Part shown: in pieces, positions 39,408 through 48,792 of the stretch
Layout: each line of letters begins with the position of its first letter
Position numbering within the stretch: position 1 is the stretch's first letter
DNA from: Amycolatopsis vastitatis
GTDB lineage: Bacteria; Actinomycetota; Actinomycetes; Mycobacteriales; Pseudonocardiaceae
DNA: 64,000 nt
Assembly: GCF_002234595.1 (NCBI RefSeq)
Contig: NZ_NMUL01000008.1
Location: 1-64,000 of the forward strand
Direction of reading: 5' to 3'
Made by a program: the position numbers and the translations under genes
The notes under the pieces: generated by a model
The model's database searches: none
The model's input: the letters and a program-made list of their open reading frames with translations, nothing else
Told to the model about the DNA's origin: nothing

Positions 39408-39572
39408 TGGCGCGTGGCCGGACGGTCAACGGCCGGGCGGGTACGACCTCCGGCGTAGCCCGTACGCCGCCGGTCGGACTTCGGCACCCACCGGGATCGC
39501 CCGCGGGACGGTCGATCGGGCCGGGCAACGCGCCTACCTTGGGCCGCCACGACCGGCGAAAGGACCACACGA

Positions 39573-40496
39573 ATGATCGAGGCACGGGCGGTGTCGAAGC
39601 GGTACGGCCGCCGCACCGCCGTCGACGGGGCGACGTTCACCGTCCGGTCCGGGGCGGTGACCGGCTTCCTCGGCCCGAACGGCGCGGGCAAGTCCACCAC
39701 CATCCGGATGATCATGGGCCTGGACGCGCCGACGTCGGGCTCGGTGACCGTCAACGGCAAGGCCTACCACCGGCATGCCGCGCCGCTGCGCGAAGTGGGC
39801 GCGCTGCTCGAGGCGCGGTCCGTCCACACGGGACGATCGGCCTACCACCACCTGCTGGCGCTCGCCCTCACCACCGGCATCCCGCGACGGCGCGTCGAGG
39901 AGGTGCTCGGCCTGGTCGGCCTGACCGACGTCGCGCACCAGCGGGCCGGCGCTTTCTCCCTCGGCATGGGACAGCGGCTCGGCGTCGCCGCGGCCCTGCT
40001 GGGCGACCCGGCGACGCTGATCCTCGACGAACCCGTCAACGGCCTGGACCCGCAGGGCATCCTGTGGATCCGCACGCTGCTGCGCCGGCTCGCCGCCGAG
40101 GGGCGCACGGTGTTCGTCTCCTCGCACCTGATGAGCGAAATGGCGCTGACCGCCGATCACCTCGTGGTCATCGGCCGAGGCCGGATCATCGCCGAGGCGT
40201 CGGTGCACGAGATCGTCGACCGCGCCTCGGCGAAGGTGGTTCGCGTCCGCACGCCGCGGACCGCCGAGCTGCGCGCGCTGCTCACCGGGCCCGGGATCGA
40301 CGTCACCACCACCGAACCCGGGCTGCTCGAGGTCCACGGCCTGACCAGCGCGGAGATCGGCCTGCTCGCCTGCCGGCACGAACTCCCGCTCGAAGAGCTG
40401 GCACCGGTCCGGGCGTCGCTCGAAGAAGCCTTCATGGAACTCACCGACGGCGCGCTCGAGTACCGCGTCGGCACGCCGGAAGGACAGCCCGCATGA
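39573..40496 (+). CDS. ABC transporter ATP-binding protein
   Basis: The 307-residue ATPase has Walker A GPNGAGKST (about residue 34), a modified signature FSLGMGQRL in place of LSGGQ, and Walker B LILDEPVNGLDP. It belongs to the DrrA/NatA/BcrA-like group that pairs with small membrane proteins. GAAAGGA precedes the start. The gene overlaps the permease gene by four bases and is followed by a two-component pair, a layout common for peptide-antibiotic or lipid exporters. Substrate unknown. Confidence 0.9.
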   Translation: MIEARAVSKRYGRRTAVDGATFTVRSGAVTGFLGPNGAGKSTTIRMIMGLDAPTSGSVTVNGKAYHRHAAPLREVGALLEARSVHTGRSAYHHLLALALTTGIPRRRVEEVLGLVGLTDVAHQRAGAFSLGMGQRLGVAAALLGDPATLILDEPVNGLDPQGILWIRTLLRRLAAEGRTVFVSSHLMSEMALTADHLVVIGRGRIIAEASVHEIVDRASAKVVRVRTPRTAELRALLTGPGIDVTTTEPGLLEVHGLTSAEIGLLACRHELPLEELAPVRASLEEAFMELTDGALEYRVGTPEGQPA

Positions 40497-41290
40497 CGAC
40501 CACGAACCCGCCCGGTGTCACCTTCGGACGCGTGATGCGCTCGGAGTGGGTGAAGTTCCGCTCACTGCAGTCCACGCCGATCACGGCCGGCGCGGCAGTC
40601 GCCGGCATGATCGCCCTCGGCTGGCTCACCTGCGCGCTCAACGCCGACCGGTGGCCGCAGCTGAGCGCGCAGAACCGGGCGCGCCTCGAACCGACCGCAC
40701 TGAGCCTGCAGGGGTACGTCCTGGTCCAGCTGGCGTTCGGTGTCCTGGGGGTGCTCGTGGTGTCCGGCGAGTACACCACCGGGCAGATCCGCTCGACGTT
40801 CTCCGCCGTCCCCGCCCGCACGCCGGTGCTGGCGGCGAAGGCGGCCGTGTTCGCCGCGGTCACGCTCGTGGTCGGCGAGGTCGCCGCCTTCGCCGCCTTC
40901 CTGGGCGGCCAGGCTTTCCTGTCCTCCCAAGACATCGGGACGAGCCTGGCCGAGCCCGGCGTCTTCCGGGCAGTGTCCGGGACCGGGCTCTACCTGACCG
41001 GCATCGGGCTGCTCGGGATCGCGTTCGGCTGGCTCGTCCGGTACACCGCCGGGGCGATCGCCGCGCTGGTCGCGCTGGTCCTGATCGTCCCCGGTCTGGC
41101 GGGGGTGCTCCCGGAAAGCTGGCTTCCCCATGTCCTGCCGTACCTGCCGAGCAACGCCGGGCAGGCGCTGGTCACGGTCCGGCCGGCGCCGCTCAGCCTC
41201 CCGCCGTGGACCGGCTTCGCGTGGTTCTGCGGCTACGTCGTCGTCGCGCTCGCCGCGGCCGCCGTCGTGCTGAAGCGGCGGGATGCCTGA
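40493..41290 (+). CDS. ABC transporter permease (ABC-2 type)
   Basis: The 265-residue protein has six predicted membrane segments and a cytoplasmic start (VMRSEWVKFRSLQST) typical of ABC-2 permeases in actinomycetes. It would dimerise with the preceding ATPase. Stop-start overlap ATGA shows translational coupling. Substrate cannot be told. Confidence 0.88.
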   Translation: MTTTNPPGVTFGRVMRSEWVKFRSLQSTPITAGAAVAGMIALGWLTCALNADRWPQLSAQNRARLEPTALSLQGYVLVQLAFGVLGVLVVSGEYTTGQIRSTFSAVPARTPVLAAKAAVFAAVTLVVGEVAAFAAFLGGQAFLSSQDIGTSLAEPGVFRAVSGTGLYLTGIGLLGIAFGWLVRYTAGAIAALVALVLIVPGLAGVLPESWLPHVLPYLPSNAGQALVTVRPAPLSLPPWTGFAWFCGYVVVALAAAAVVLKRRDA

Positions 41291-41331
41291 AAGCCGTGCC
41301 CGCACGGCGGCCGGGAGGAGATGATGGCCGG

Positions 41332-42531
41332 GTGACCGGAGTACCGATCGACCCTGCCTTCCGCCCTGCCTGGCCGGGCCTCGAACCGCTGCGCGCGTGG
41401 GCCCGGCAGCACCCCCTGCCCGCGGACCTGCTGCTGGCGTTCGGGGTCCTCGGTCTGTCCCTGGTGGTCGGCGCGCAGGGCCCCGGCCCGGCCCGGCAGT
41501 TCCTGGCCGCGGTCGTGGCCGTGCTGCTGGCGGCGCTCACGTTCCGGCGGCGGTTCCCGCTGACGGTGCTGGCCGTCACCACCGCGGTGGCCCTGACCCT
41601 GGGCCTGCTGGGCACCTCGTTCCCGCCCACGACGGTCGCGGTGCTGGTCGCCGTGTACACCGTCGCCGCCCACCGCGACCGGTACCGCGTCGCGGCGGCT
41701 GCCGCGACGGTCGTCGCGCTCTCCGCGGCCGACCTCGGCGGGGACACCGGGCTCGCGGTGTTCGTCGCGCACCTGGTGTTCGGGACCGCGATCGTCACGG
41801 CGGCGTTCGCGCTCGGGGTGACCGTGCGAACGCGCCGGGCCTACCTGGCTTCGCTGCACGACCGCGCGGTCCGGGCCGAGCGGGAACGCGACCAGGAGAG
41901 CCAGATCGCCGCCGCACGTGAGCGGGCCCGCATCGCCCGCGAGATGCACGACATCATCGCGCACAACCTGTCGGTCATGATCGCCCTCGCCGACGGGGCC
42001 GCGTTCGCCGCGCGCACCGACGCGGGGCAGGCCGAGGCGGCCGCGAAGCACGTCTCGGCCACCGGGCGGCAGGCGCTCGACGAGATGCACCGGCTGCTCA
42101 GCGTCCTGCGCGGCACCGGCGAGGACAGCCCCCGCGCGCCGCAGCCCGGCATCGACGACATCGACGACCTGGTCGAGCAGGTCAGGGCCACCGGGCTGCC
42201 GGCGACGTGGACGGTCACCGGACGGCGCTTCCCGCTCCCGCCGACGGTCGAGCTGGCGGTCTACCGGGTCGCCCAGGAAGCGCTCACCAACGTCCTCAAG
42301 CACGCCGTCGCCCCGACGTCGGCGAAGATCCACCTCACCTACGAAGACCCGCTCGTCACCCTGGAAGTGCTCGACGACGGGCGCCCCGCGCCGGTTCCGG
42401 TCACGACGAGTGATGGTCACGGGCTGGGTGGCATGCGCGAACGCGCGAGCATCACCGGCGGCGCGGTCGAAGCGGGACCGCGGGCCGGTGGTGGCTGGCT
42501 GGTGCGCGGCCGGTTCGGGGGCCGCGCGTGA
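41332..42531 (+). CDS. Sensor histidine kinase (NarL-partner, HisKA_3 type)
   Basis: The 399-residue protein has several N-terminal membrane helices (about residues 25-165), then the phosphoacceptor segment ARIAREMHDIIAHNLSVM with its His, and a C-terminal HATPase (AVYRVAQEALTNVLKHA; DDGRP; GHGLGGMRERA). The GTG at 41332 is the in-frame start, with AGGAG upstream. It ends overlapping the response-regulator start (GTGA). Probably controls the preceding ABC transporter genes; the signal is unknown. Confidence 0.9.
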   Translation: MTGVPIDPAFRPAWPGLEPLRAWARQHPLPADLLLAFGVLGLSLVVGAQGPGPARQFLAAVVAVLLAALTFRRRFPLTVLAVTTAVALTLGLLGTSFPPTTVAVLVAVYTVAAHRDRYRVAAAAATVVALSAADLGGDTGLAVFVAHLVFGTAIVTAAFALGVTVRTRRAYLASLHDRAVRAERERDQESQIAAARERARIAREMHDIIAHNLSVMIALADGAAFAARTDAGQAEAAAKHVSATGRQALDEMHRLLSVLRGTGEDSPRAPQPGIDDIDDLVEQVRATGLPATWTVTGRRFPLPPTVELAVYRVAQEALTNVLKHAVAPTSAKIHLTYEDPLVTLEVLDDGRPAPVPVTTSDGHGLGGMRERASITGGAVEAGPRAGGGWLVRGRFGGRA

Positions 42532-43196
42532 TCACCATCCTGCTCGTGGACGACGAACCGTTGCTGCGGCTGGGTTTCCGGCTGGTCCTGGACTCCCAGC
42601 CGGACCTGACCGTCGTCGGCGAGGCCGCCGACGGAACCGCTGCCGTGGCCCGCACGGCCGAGCTGGACCCCGACGTCGTGCTGATGGACGTGCGGATGCC
42701 CGGTGTCGACGGGATCGCCGCCACCCGCGAAATCGTGCGGACCCACCCCCGGTCGCGGGTGCTCATCCTGACCACCTTCGACGTCGACGAGTACGCCTTC
42801 CCCGGGCTCAAGGCCGGGGCCAGCGGGTTCCTGCTGAAGAACGTGCCGCCCGACGACCTGCTCACCGCGATCCGCGCGGTCGCCCGCGGCGACGCGGTGG
42901 TGGCCCCGAGCGTCACCCGGCGGCTGCTCGACACCGTCGCCGGGCACCTGCCCGACGTCGCCCCGGCCGGCGAGCCCCCGACCGCGGGCGGCCTCGACCG
43001 GCTCACCGAACGCGAGCTGGAAGTCCTCGGGAAGGTGGCTGCCGGGCTGTCGAACGCGGAGATCGCGGGCGAGCTGGTGCTGTCGGAAGCGACCGTGAAG
43101 ACCCACGTCGGCCGCATCCTCACCAAACTGGGCCTGCGCGACCGGGTCCAGGCCGTGGTCCTGGCCTACGAGACCGGCCTGGTCCGGCCGCGCTAG
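42528..43196 (+). CDS. NarL/LuxR-type response regulator
   Basis: The 222-residue protein has a receiver domain with phospho-Asp in VVLMDVRMPG (about residue 54) and a LuxR helix-turn-helix (LTERELEVLGKVAAGLSNAEIA to TVKTHV). It pairs with the kinase encoded before it. Its TAG stop shares the four bases CTAG with the stop of the convergent formate dehydrogenase gene. Confidence 0.92.
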   Translation: MITILLVDDEPLLRLGFRLVLDSQPDLTVVGEAADGTAAVARTAELDPDVVLMDVRMPGVDGIAATREIVRTHPRSRVLILTTFDVDEYAFPGLKAGASGFLLKNVPPDDLLTAIRAVARGDAVVAPSVTRRLLDTVAGHLPDVAPAGEPPTAGGLDRLTERELEVLGKVAAGLSNAEIAGELVLSEATVKTHVGRILTKLGLRDRVQAVVLAYETGLVRPR

Positions 43197-44050
43197 CGGT
43201 TCTGGACGTGCTGCCAGCCGAAGCGGCCCTTGATGCAGAGGTTCCCGTGTGTCACCGAGCTTTCGTGCGGGGACGTCACCTTGACGATCTCGTTGTCCTG
43301 GACGTGCAGCGTGAGGTTGCAGCCGACGCCGCAGAACGTGCAGACGGTCGTCGTCGCCGTCTGCTTCGACTCGTCCCAGGTGCCGTCCTCGCGCTTGTCG
43401 TATTCGCGCTTGAAGCTGAGCGCGCCGGTCGGGCAGACCTCGACGCAGTTGCCGCAGTAGACGCAGGCGCTGTCCGGCAGCGGGTTCGAGAACTCCGTCG
43501 AGATCCGCGCGTCGAACCCGCGGCCGGCCACGCTGATCGCGAACGAGTTCTGCCACTGGTCGCCGCAGGCGTCGACGCACTTGTAGCAGAGGATGCATTT
43601 CCCGTAGTCGCGGACGTACAGCTCGTTGTCCACCAGGGCCGGCTGGGCGACCGTCGCGGCGTCCGGGCCGAACCGGCCGGGGTCGGCACCGGTCTCCGCC
43701 ATCCACTCCGCGGCGCCCGGTGTCGTCGACAGGTCCGTCGCCGAGCCGAGCAGTTCCAGGACGACCTTGCGGCTCGTGCGCGTCCGCTCCGAATCGGTGT
43801 GCACCACCATGCCCGGCTCGGCCTTGCGCGAGCACGACGGGACCAGTGTCCGCGAGCCCTCGACCTCGACCATGCAGACCCGGCAGGCGTTCGCCGGTTC
43901 GAGCGTGTCGCCGTAACACAGCGTCGGGATGGTCTTCCCGGCCGCCGTGCACGCGTCGAGGATCGTGGCCCCTTCGGGCACCCGGACGGTCTCGCCGTCC
44001 ACAGTGAACTCCAGCAGGCGCTTCGGGATTCCGATGTCCACAACGGTCAT
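43193..44050 (-). CDS. Formate dehydrogenase iron-sulfur protein: N-terminal part of the FdsA/FdhA chain encoded separately
   Basis: The 285-residue protein has, in order, a plant-type 2Fe-2S domain (CRVCMVEVEG region), a His/Cys-rich segment, two 4Fe-4S ferredoxin motifs (CILCYKCVDAC; CVYCGNCVEVC), and at the end a CTFCGVGC plus later Cys motif. The last motif is the Fe4S4 domain I that normally begins the catalytic formate dehydrogenase chain. The protein stops at IKGRFGWQHVQNR, exactly where the molybdopterin domain normally continues. That domain is encoded upstream at 45832-47754. Both together would make one usual FdsA chain, passing electrons towards the NuoEF-like protein. GGAGGAG precedes ATG 44050. 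Confidence 0.88.
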   Translation of the reverse strand: MTVVDIGIPKRLLEFTVDGETVRVPEGATILDACTAAGKTIPTLCYGDTLEPANACRVCMVEVEGSRTLVPSCSRKAEPGMVVHTDSERTRTSRKVVLELLGSATDLSTTPGAAEWMAETGADPGRFGPDAATVAQPALVDNELYVRDYGKCILCYKCVDACGDQWQNSFAISVAGRGFDARISTEFSNPLPDSACVYCGNCVEVCPTGALSFKREYDKREDGTWDESKQTATTTVCTFCGVGCNLTLHVQDNEIVKVTSPHESSVTHGNLCIKGRFGWQHVQNR

Positions 44051-44084
44051 GGCTCCTCCACGGAGAAACATGTGTCGTCGCTGG

Positions 44085-45830
44085 TCACTTGAGTGCTCCC
44101 AGCCGCTCGATGGCGGACTCGATGGCGTTCCACGCGGTCTGGCCGAGCCCGCAGATCGAGGAGTCGCGCATCACCTGCCCGACTTCGCGCAGCAACGGCC
44201 GTTCCTCCGACCCCGCCGCCAGCACCCGGCGGATCGCCTCCTCCTGGCGCACGGTACCGATCCGGCACGGGACGCACTGCCCGCACGACTCGTCGCGGAA
44301 GAACTCCGCGATTCGCAGCAGGAAACCGCCGAGATCGGCGAGGTCGTCCAGTACCAGGACGACGCCCGAGCCGAGCGTGGTCTTCGCCGCGCGCGCGTCC
44401 TCGAACGTCAACGGCAGATCCAGCTCGTCGGGCCGGACGAAGCCGCCGGCCGCGCCGCCGAGGAGGATCGCCCGCATTTCCCGGCCCTCGGGCACTCCCC
44501 CGGCCAAGGTGAGCAGTTCCCGCAGCGTGGTGCCGAACGGTACTTCGTAGACACCGGCGCGTCCGACGTTCCCGGACAGGCAGAACAGCTTCGGGCCGGC
44601 CGAGGCTTCGGTGCCGATCGCCCGGTACGCGGCCGCGCCTTCGGTGAGGATCAGCGGCACGTTCACCAGCGTCTCGACGTTGTTCACCACCGTCGGCTTG
44701 CCGAACAGCCCCCGCTCGACCGGGAACGGCGGCTTCGTGCGGGGCTCGCCGCGGAAGCCCTCGATCGAGTTGAAGATCGCCGTTTCCTCGCCGCAGATGT
44801 ACGCGCCCGCGCCGCGGCGGATCTCGATGTCGAACGAGAACCCCTCGTGGCCCATGACGTCCACGCCGAGGAAGCCACGCTCGCGGCAGACCTCCAGCGC
44901 GTTCCGCAGCAGCCGCAGCGCCCGCGGGTACTCGCCGCGCAGGTAGACGAAACCCCGGGTCGCGCCGATGGCATACGCGGCGATCGTCATGGATTCCACC
45001 AGCGCGAACGGGTCGCCTTCGAGCAGCACCCGGTCCTTGAACGTGCCGGGTTCGCTTTCGTCGGCGTTGCACACCAGGTAGTGCGGCGCGGCAGGCTGCG
45101 CGGCCGTGGCCGCCCACTTCCGCCCGGTCGGGAACGCGGCCCCGCCGCGGCCGAGCAGACCGGCGTCGGTGACTTCGCGGATCACCGCGGCCTGTCCCAT
45201 CCGCAGGGCGTTGCGCAGCGCGGTGTAGCCACCGGTGGCGCGGTAGTCGTCCAAACTGGACGGATCGACGACGCCCACCCGGCGCAGCAGCCGCAGCCCT
45301 TCCTTCTGGTGGATCACCGGGGGCGCGCCTTCCGAAACGGCCGGTTCACGCTGGGCGGCGAGCACGGCCGACGCGCCGGTCGCCGGCGCGAGCAGCTCCG
45401 TCATCGCCGGGTCGCCCGCCTGGAACGTCAGCGCCGCGGGGGCCCGTTCGCAGACGCCGAGGCACGGGCTGCGCAGCCACGTGACCCCGCCTCGCGCCTT
45501 CCCCGCGGCGCCGACGTGCTCGGTGAGGACATCGCATACAGTATCCGCACCGGTGACGCGGCAGGCGAGGTCGGTGCAGACATGCACGACCCGCTCGGGG
45601 CGCTCCTCCAGAGCGAACAGCGAGTAGAAGCTCGCGACGCCGTACGCGTCGGCGGGCGGCACGTGCAGCGTCTCGCAGATGAGGTTGAGCGCGCCCTGGC
45701 TGATCCAGCCGACCCGGTCGTTGACCGCGTGCAGGGCGGGGAGCAGCTGGTCACGGCCACCACCGGCGAAGCCGGCGACCGCTTCCCGTTCTTCGCGCGA
45801 CGCCACGGCGTCCAGGAGCTTGAGATCCAC
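44085..45830 (-). CDS. NAD-reducing diaphorase subunit of formate dehydrogenase (NuoE-NuoF fusion, FdsG/FdsB-like)
   Basis: The 581-residue protein fuses a NuoE-like thioredoxin-fold domain (about residues 1-165, 2Fe-2S ligands in CTDLAC and CLGVC) to a NuoF-like domain (about 185-581). The latter has GRGGAAFPTGRKW for FMN, NADESEPGTFKDR for NADH, GAYICGEET, and a SCGQCVPCRIG 4Fe-4S motif with its fourth Cys near ICGLGQ. It takes electrons from formate oxidation to NAD. The GTG at 45830 begins one base after the catalytic gene stop, so the operon is tightly coupled. A GCATACAGTATCC box lies inside the gene. Confidence 0.88.
   Translation of the reverse strand: MDLKLLDAVASREEREAVAGFAGGGRDQLLPALHAVNDRVGWISQGALNLICETLHVPPADAYGVASFYSLFALEERPERVVHVCTDLACRVTGADTVCDVLTEHVGAAGKARGGVTWLRSPCLGVCERAPAALTFQAGDPAMTELLAPATGASAVLAAQREPAVSEGAPPVIHQKEGLRLLRRVGVVDPSSLDDYRATGGYTALRNALRMGQAAVIREVTDAGLLGRGGAAFPTGRKWAATAAQPAAPHYLVCNADESEPGTFKDRVLLEGDPFALVESMTIAAYAIGATRGFVYLRGEYPRALRLLRNALEVCRERGFLGVDVMGHEGFSFDIEIRRGAGAYICGEETAIFNSIEGFRGEPRTKPPFPVERGLFGKPTVVNNVETLVNVPLILTEGAAAYRAIGTEASAGPKLFCLSGNVGRAGVYEVPFGTTLRELLTLAGGVPEGREMRAILLGGAAGGFVRPDELDLPLTFEDARAAKTTLGSGVVLVLDDLADLGGFLLRIAEFFRDESCGQCVPCRIGTVRQEEAIRRVLAAGSEERPLLREVGQVMRDSSICGLGQTAWNAIESAIERLGALK
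45534..45546. promoter_or_regulatory. Internal GntR-type box
   Basis: GCATACAGTATCC, identical in 13 of 13 bases to the box upstream of the PanE-like gene (48796-48808). It lies in the NuoE part of the coding region, where it requires the codons ACT and GTA, unusual in this GC-rich gene. Confidence 0.5.
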
Positions 45831-45831
45831 G

Positions 45832-47754
45832 TCAGGCTCCCAGTTCCGACAGCTTGTCGACGCGGATGGCCGCCGCCTTGTACTCGGCGGTCCCGGCGAC
45901 CGGGCAGGTCGCCTCGATCGTGAGGACGTTGACGTCGACCTCGTCCGGGAAGTGGAAGGTCATGAACGCCAGCCCGGGCTTCAGCCCCTTGTCCAGCCGG
46001 ACCGGAGCAACGATCTCGCCGCGCCGCGAAGAGATCCGGACCACCTCGTCGGGTTCGACGCCGAGGGCCCGCGCGTCCTCGGGGCAGAGGTCGAGCGTCT
46101 CGCCCTGCCGCAACGGCGACGGGAACCCACCGGACTGGACGCCGGTGTTGTAGGAGTCCAGCCGTCGTCCGGTGGTGAGCCGGATCGGGAACTCCTCGGT
46201 GAGCAGGTCGACCGGCGGGCTGTGCTCGAGCACCGTGAACGGGGCCGGCCGGCCGCGCCCGGCCGGGTCCTCGGCCCACAGCCGGCCGTGCAGGAACGTC
46301 GGTTCGAGGGTGTCTTCGGAGTAGCACGGCCATTGGATCCCGCCGAGCGCTTCGAGCCGTGCATACGACATACCGGCGTGCATCGGCGACAGCGAGCGCA
46401 GTTCGTCCCAGACCTCTTCGCCGCCGGTGTAGTGCCAGTCGTGCCCGAGCCGGCGGGCCAGTTCCGAGAGCAGTTCGATGTCGTCGCGCGCGCCTTCCGG
46501 CGGTTCGAGGGCCTTGCGGACGCGCTGGACGCGGCGTTCGGAGTTGGTGAAGGTGCCGTCGCTCTCGCACCAGGCCGCCGTCGCCGGCAGCACGACGTCC
46601 GCCAGCTGGGCGGTCTTGGTCAGGAAGATGTCCTGCACCACCAGGTGGTCGACGCCGGCCAGCCGCTTGATCGTGTGCTCGCAGTCCGCCTCGGACTGGA
46701 CCGGGTTCTCGCCGATGATGTACACGCAGGTCAGGTCGCCGCGTTCCATCGCGTCGAGCATCTGGGTGAGGTTGAGGCCCTGGTGCGGCGGGATGGACGA
46801 GCCCCAGGCGGTGTCGAACTTGGCGCGGACGCCGGCGTCGAGGACGTCCTGGAAGCCCGGCAGCCGGTCGGGGATGGCGCCCATGTCGCCGCCGCCCTGG
46901 ACGTTGTTCTGCCCGCGCAACGGGTTCAGCCCGGCGCCGTAACGACCGACCTGGCCGGCGAGCAGGGCCAGGTTGATCAGCGCGAGGACGTTGTCGGTTC
47001 CGTTGTGGTGCTCGGTGATCCCGAGGGTCCACGACAGCTGGGCCCGGTCGGCGCGGGCGTAGCTGTGGGCGAGTTCGCGGATCAGCTCGGCGGGCACGCC
47101 GGTGGTCTTCTCGGCGACCTCGAGAGTCCATGGCTCGACCGAAGCCGCGAACTCGGCGTACCCCTCGGTGGCCCGTTCGATGAAGGTCCGGTTGGCCAGT
47201 CCGGAGTGGATGATCTCGCGGGCGATCGCGTGGGCCAGCGGGATGTCGGTGCCGACCTCGAGCTGCAGCTGCCGGTGCGCCCAGCTCGCGGTGCTGGTGC
47301 GGCGCGGGTCGACGACGAATAGCTTCGCTCCCTTGTGGACGGCCTTCAGCACGTGCTGGAAGAAGATCGGGTGCGCTTCGCGGGGGTTGCCACCCCAGAT
47401 CACGATGACGTCCGCGTCCTCGACCTCCTGGTACGAAGACGTCCCGCCGCCGCTGCCGAACACCCGGGCCAGCCCGGCGACGCTCGGCGCGTGGCAGGTC
47501 CGGTTGCACGAGTCGACGTTGTTCGTGCCGATCACCGCGCGGGTGAACTTCTGCGCGACGAAGTTCATCTCGTTGGTCGCGCGGGCGCACGAGAACATCC
47601 CGAACGCCTCGGGCCCCTTGCTCTCCAGGGTCCGGCGGATCCCGGCGGCGGCCCGGTCGAGAGCCTCCTCCCAGGTCGCCGGCCGCAGCACGCCGGAGTC
47701 GCGCACCTGGGGTTGCATAAGCCGGACGTACGGCTCGGTCTTCCTGCGCTTCAC
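45832..47754 (-). CDS. Formate dehydrogenase molybdopterin subunit lacking its Fe4S4 domain
   Basis: The 640-residue protein is the bis-MGD domain part of a formate dehydrogenase. The Cys ligand of molybdenum and following His are in SCNRTCHAPSVAGL (selenoenzymes have Sec there), and ARATNEMNFVAQKF and VIWGGNPREAHP fit the family. It starts at RRKTEPYVRLMQP, after the point where the Fe4S4 domain normally ends; that domain is in the gene at 43193-44050. The formate is oxidised to CO2, the last step of oxalate use. GGAGG precedes GTG 47754. FdhD at 59514-60347 would deliver sulfur to its cofactor. Confidence 0.88.
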   Translation of the reverse strand: MKRRKTEPYVRLMQPQVRDSGVLRPATWEEALDRAAAGIRRTLESKGPEAFGMFSCARATNEMNFVAQKFTRAVIGTNNVDSCNRTCHAPSVAGLARVFGSGGGTSSYQEVEDADVIVIWGGNPREAHPIFFQHVLKAVHKGAKLFVVDPRRTSTASWAHRQLQLEVGTDIPLAHAIAREIIHSGLANRTFIERATEGYAEFAASVEPWTLEVAEKTTGVPAELIRELAHSYARADRAQLSWTLGITEHHNGTDNVLALINLALLAGQVGRYGAGLNPLRGQNNVQGGGDMGAIPDRLPGFQDVLDAGVRAKFDTAWGSSIPPHQGLNLTQMLDAMERGDLTCVYIIGENPVQSEADCEHTIKRLAGVDHLVVQDIFLTKTAQLADVVLPATAAWCESDGTFTNSERRVQRVRKALEPPEGARDDIELLSELARRLGHDWHYTGGEEVWDELRSLSPMHAGMSYARLEALGGIQWPCYSEDTLEPTFLHGRLWAEDPAGRGRPAPFTVLEHSPPVDLLTEEFPIRLTTGRRLDSYNTGVQSGGFPSPLRQGETLDLCPEDARALGVEPDEVVRISSRRGEIVAPVRLDKGLKPGLAFMTFHFPDEVDVNVLTIEATCPVAGTAEYKAAAIRVDKLSELGA

Positions 47755-47766
47755 GGGAACCTCCGG

Positions 47767-48762
47767 TCAGTGCGACCCGACGGGGACGGGTGTGGTGCTG
47801 GTGTGGTCGAGCAGGGAAACGGCGGCGTGCACGTACCGCAGGGCGGGCGCGGGCACGCCGGTCAGGCCGGCCAGCTCGACGACCGCGCCGACGATCGCGT
47901 CGATCTCCAGCGGCTTGCCCGCTTCGAGGTCCTGCAGCATCGAGGTCTTGTGGTGGCCGACGCGCCAGGCGCCGTCGATGCGCTTCTCGACCGAGACCTT
48001 CGGGTCGCTGCCCGCCGCGCGGGCGATGGCGAGGGTCTCGGTCATCATCGTGGCGACGAGCGCGCGGGTGTCGTCGTGCTCGCACATCTGGGCCATGGTC
48101 GCCCGGGTCAGCGCCGACAGCGGGTTGAACGCGACGTTGCCCATCAGCTTGACCCAGATGTCGTTCCGGAGGTCCGGTTCGACCGGCGCCTTGAGCCCGC
48201 CGGCGATCATGGCCGCGCTGAGCACCTCGCAGCGCGCGGAGATCTCGCCGCCGGGCTCGCCGAGGGAGAACCGGGTGCCCTCCAGGTGCCGGATCACGCC
48301 GGGTTCTTCGATCACCGTGGAGCAGTAGACGACGCAGCCGATCGCGCGCCGCAGTTCGAGCACCGCGGTCACCGAGCCGCCGGGGTCGACGGTCTCGACG
48401 CGCCGTCCTTCGAGCGGATGTCCCTTCAGGCCGTGGAAGTACCACCACGGGATGCCGTTCTGCGCCGCGACGATCGCGGTGTCCGGGCCGAGCAGCGGGG
48501 CGAGCAGCGGGCCGCACGAGGCGTAGGAGTTGGCTTTCAGGCCGAGGAACACGAAGTCGGCCTCGCCGACTTCGGCGGGGTCGTCCGTGACGTGCGGACG
48601 CGCGGTGAAGTCACCACGCGGGCTGAGCACGCGGACGCCGTGCTCGCGCATCGCGGCGAGGTGGGCCCGCCGGGCGATCAGGTGCACCTCGGTCCCGCCG
48701 CGGTGCAGCGCGGCGCCGACGTACGCGCCGATCGCCCCGGCCCCGAGAACAGCCACCTTCAT
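47767..48762 (-). CDS. PanE/ApbA-like 2-dehydropantoate 2-reductase family oxidoreductase
   Basis: The 331-residue protein has a Rossmann VAVLGAGAIGAYVGAALHRGG start, a catalytic Lys in a NDIWVKLMGNVAFNPLSAL segment, and the family C-terminal DLEAGKPLEIDAIVG. A pantothenate function is doubtful: it opens the formate dehydrogenase operon, 12 bases before the catalytic gene. A 2-keto acid from the oxalate/glyoxylate pathway is a likelier substrate. GGGAGG precedes ATG 48762. A GntR-type box lies 31 bases upstream. Confidence 0.82.
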   Translation of the reverse strand: MKVAVLGAGAIGAYVGAALHRGGTEVHLIARRAHLAAMREHGVRVLSPRGDFTARPHVTDDPAEVGEADFVFLGLKANSYASCGPLLAPLLGPDTAIVAAQNGIPWWYFHGLKGHPLEGRRVETVDPGGSVTAVLELRRAIGCVVYCSTVIEEPGVIRHLEGTRFSLGEPGGEISARCEVLSAAMIAGGLKAPVEPDLRNDIWVKLMGNVAFNPLSALTRATMAQMCEHDDTRALVATMMTETLAIARAAGSDPKVSVEKRIDGAWRVGHHKTSMLQDLEAGKPLEIDAIVGAVVELAGLTGVPAPALRYVHAAVSLLDHTSTTPVPVGSH

Positions 48763-48792
48763 GATGTGCCTCCCACTTCGGTCGAGCACGTG

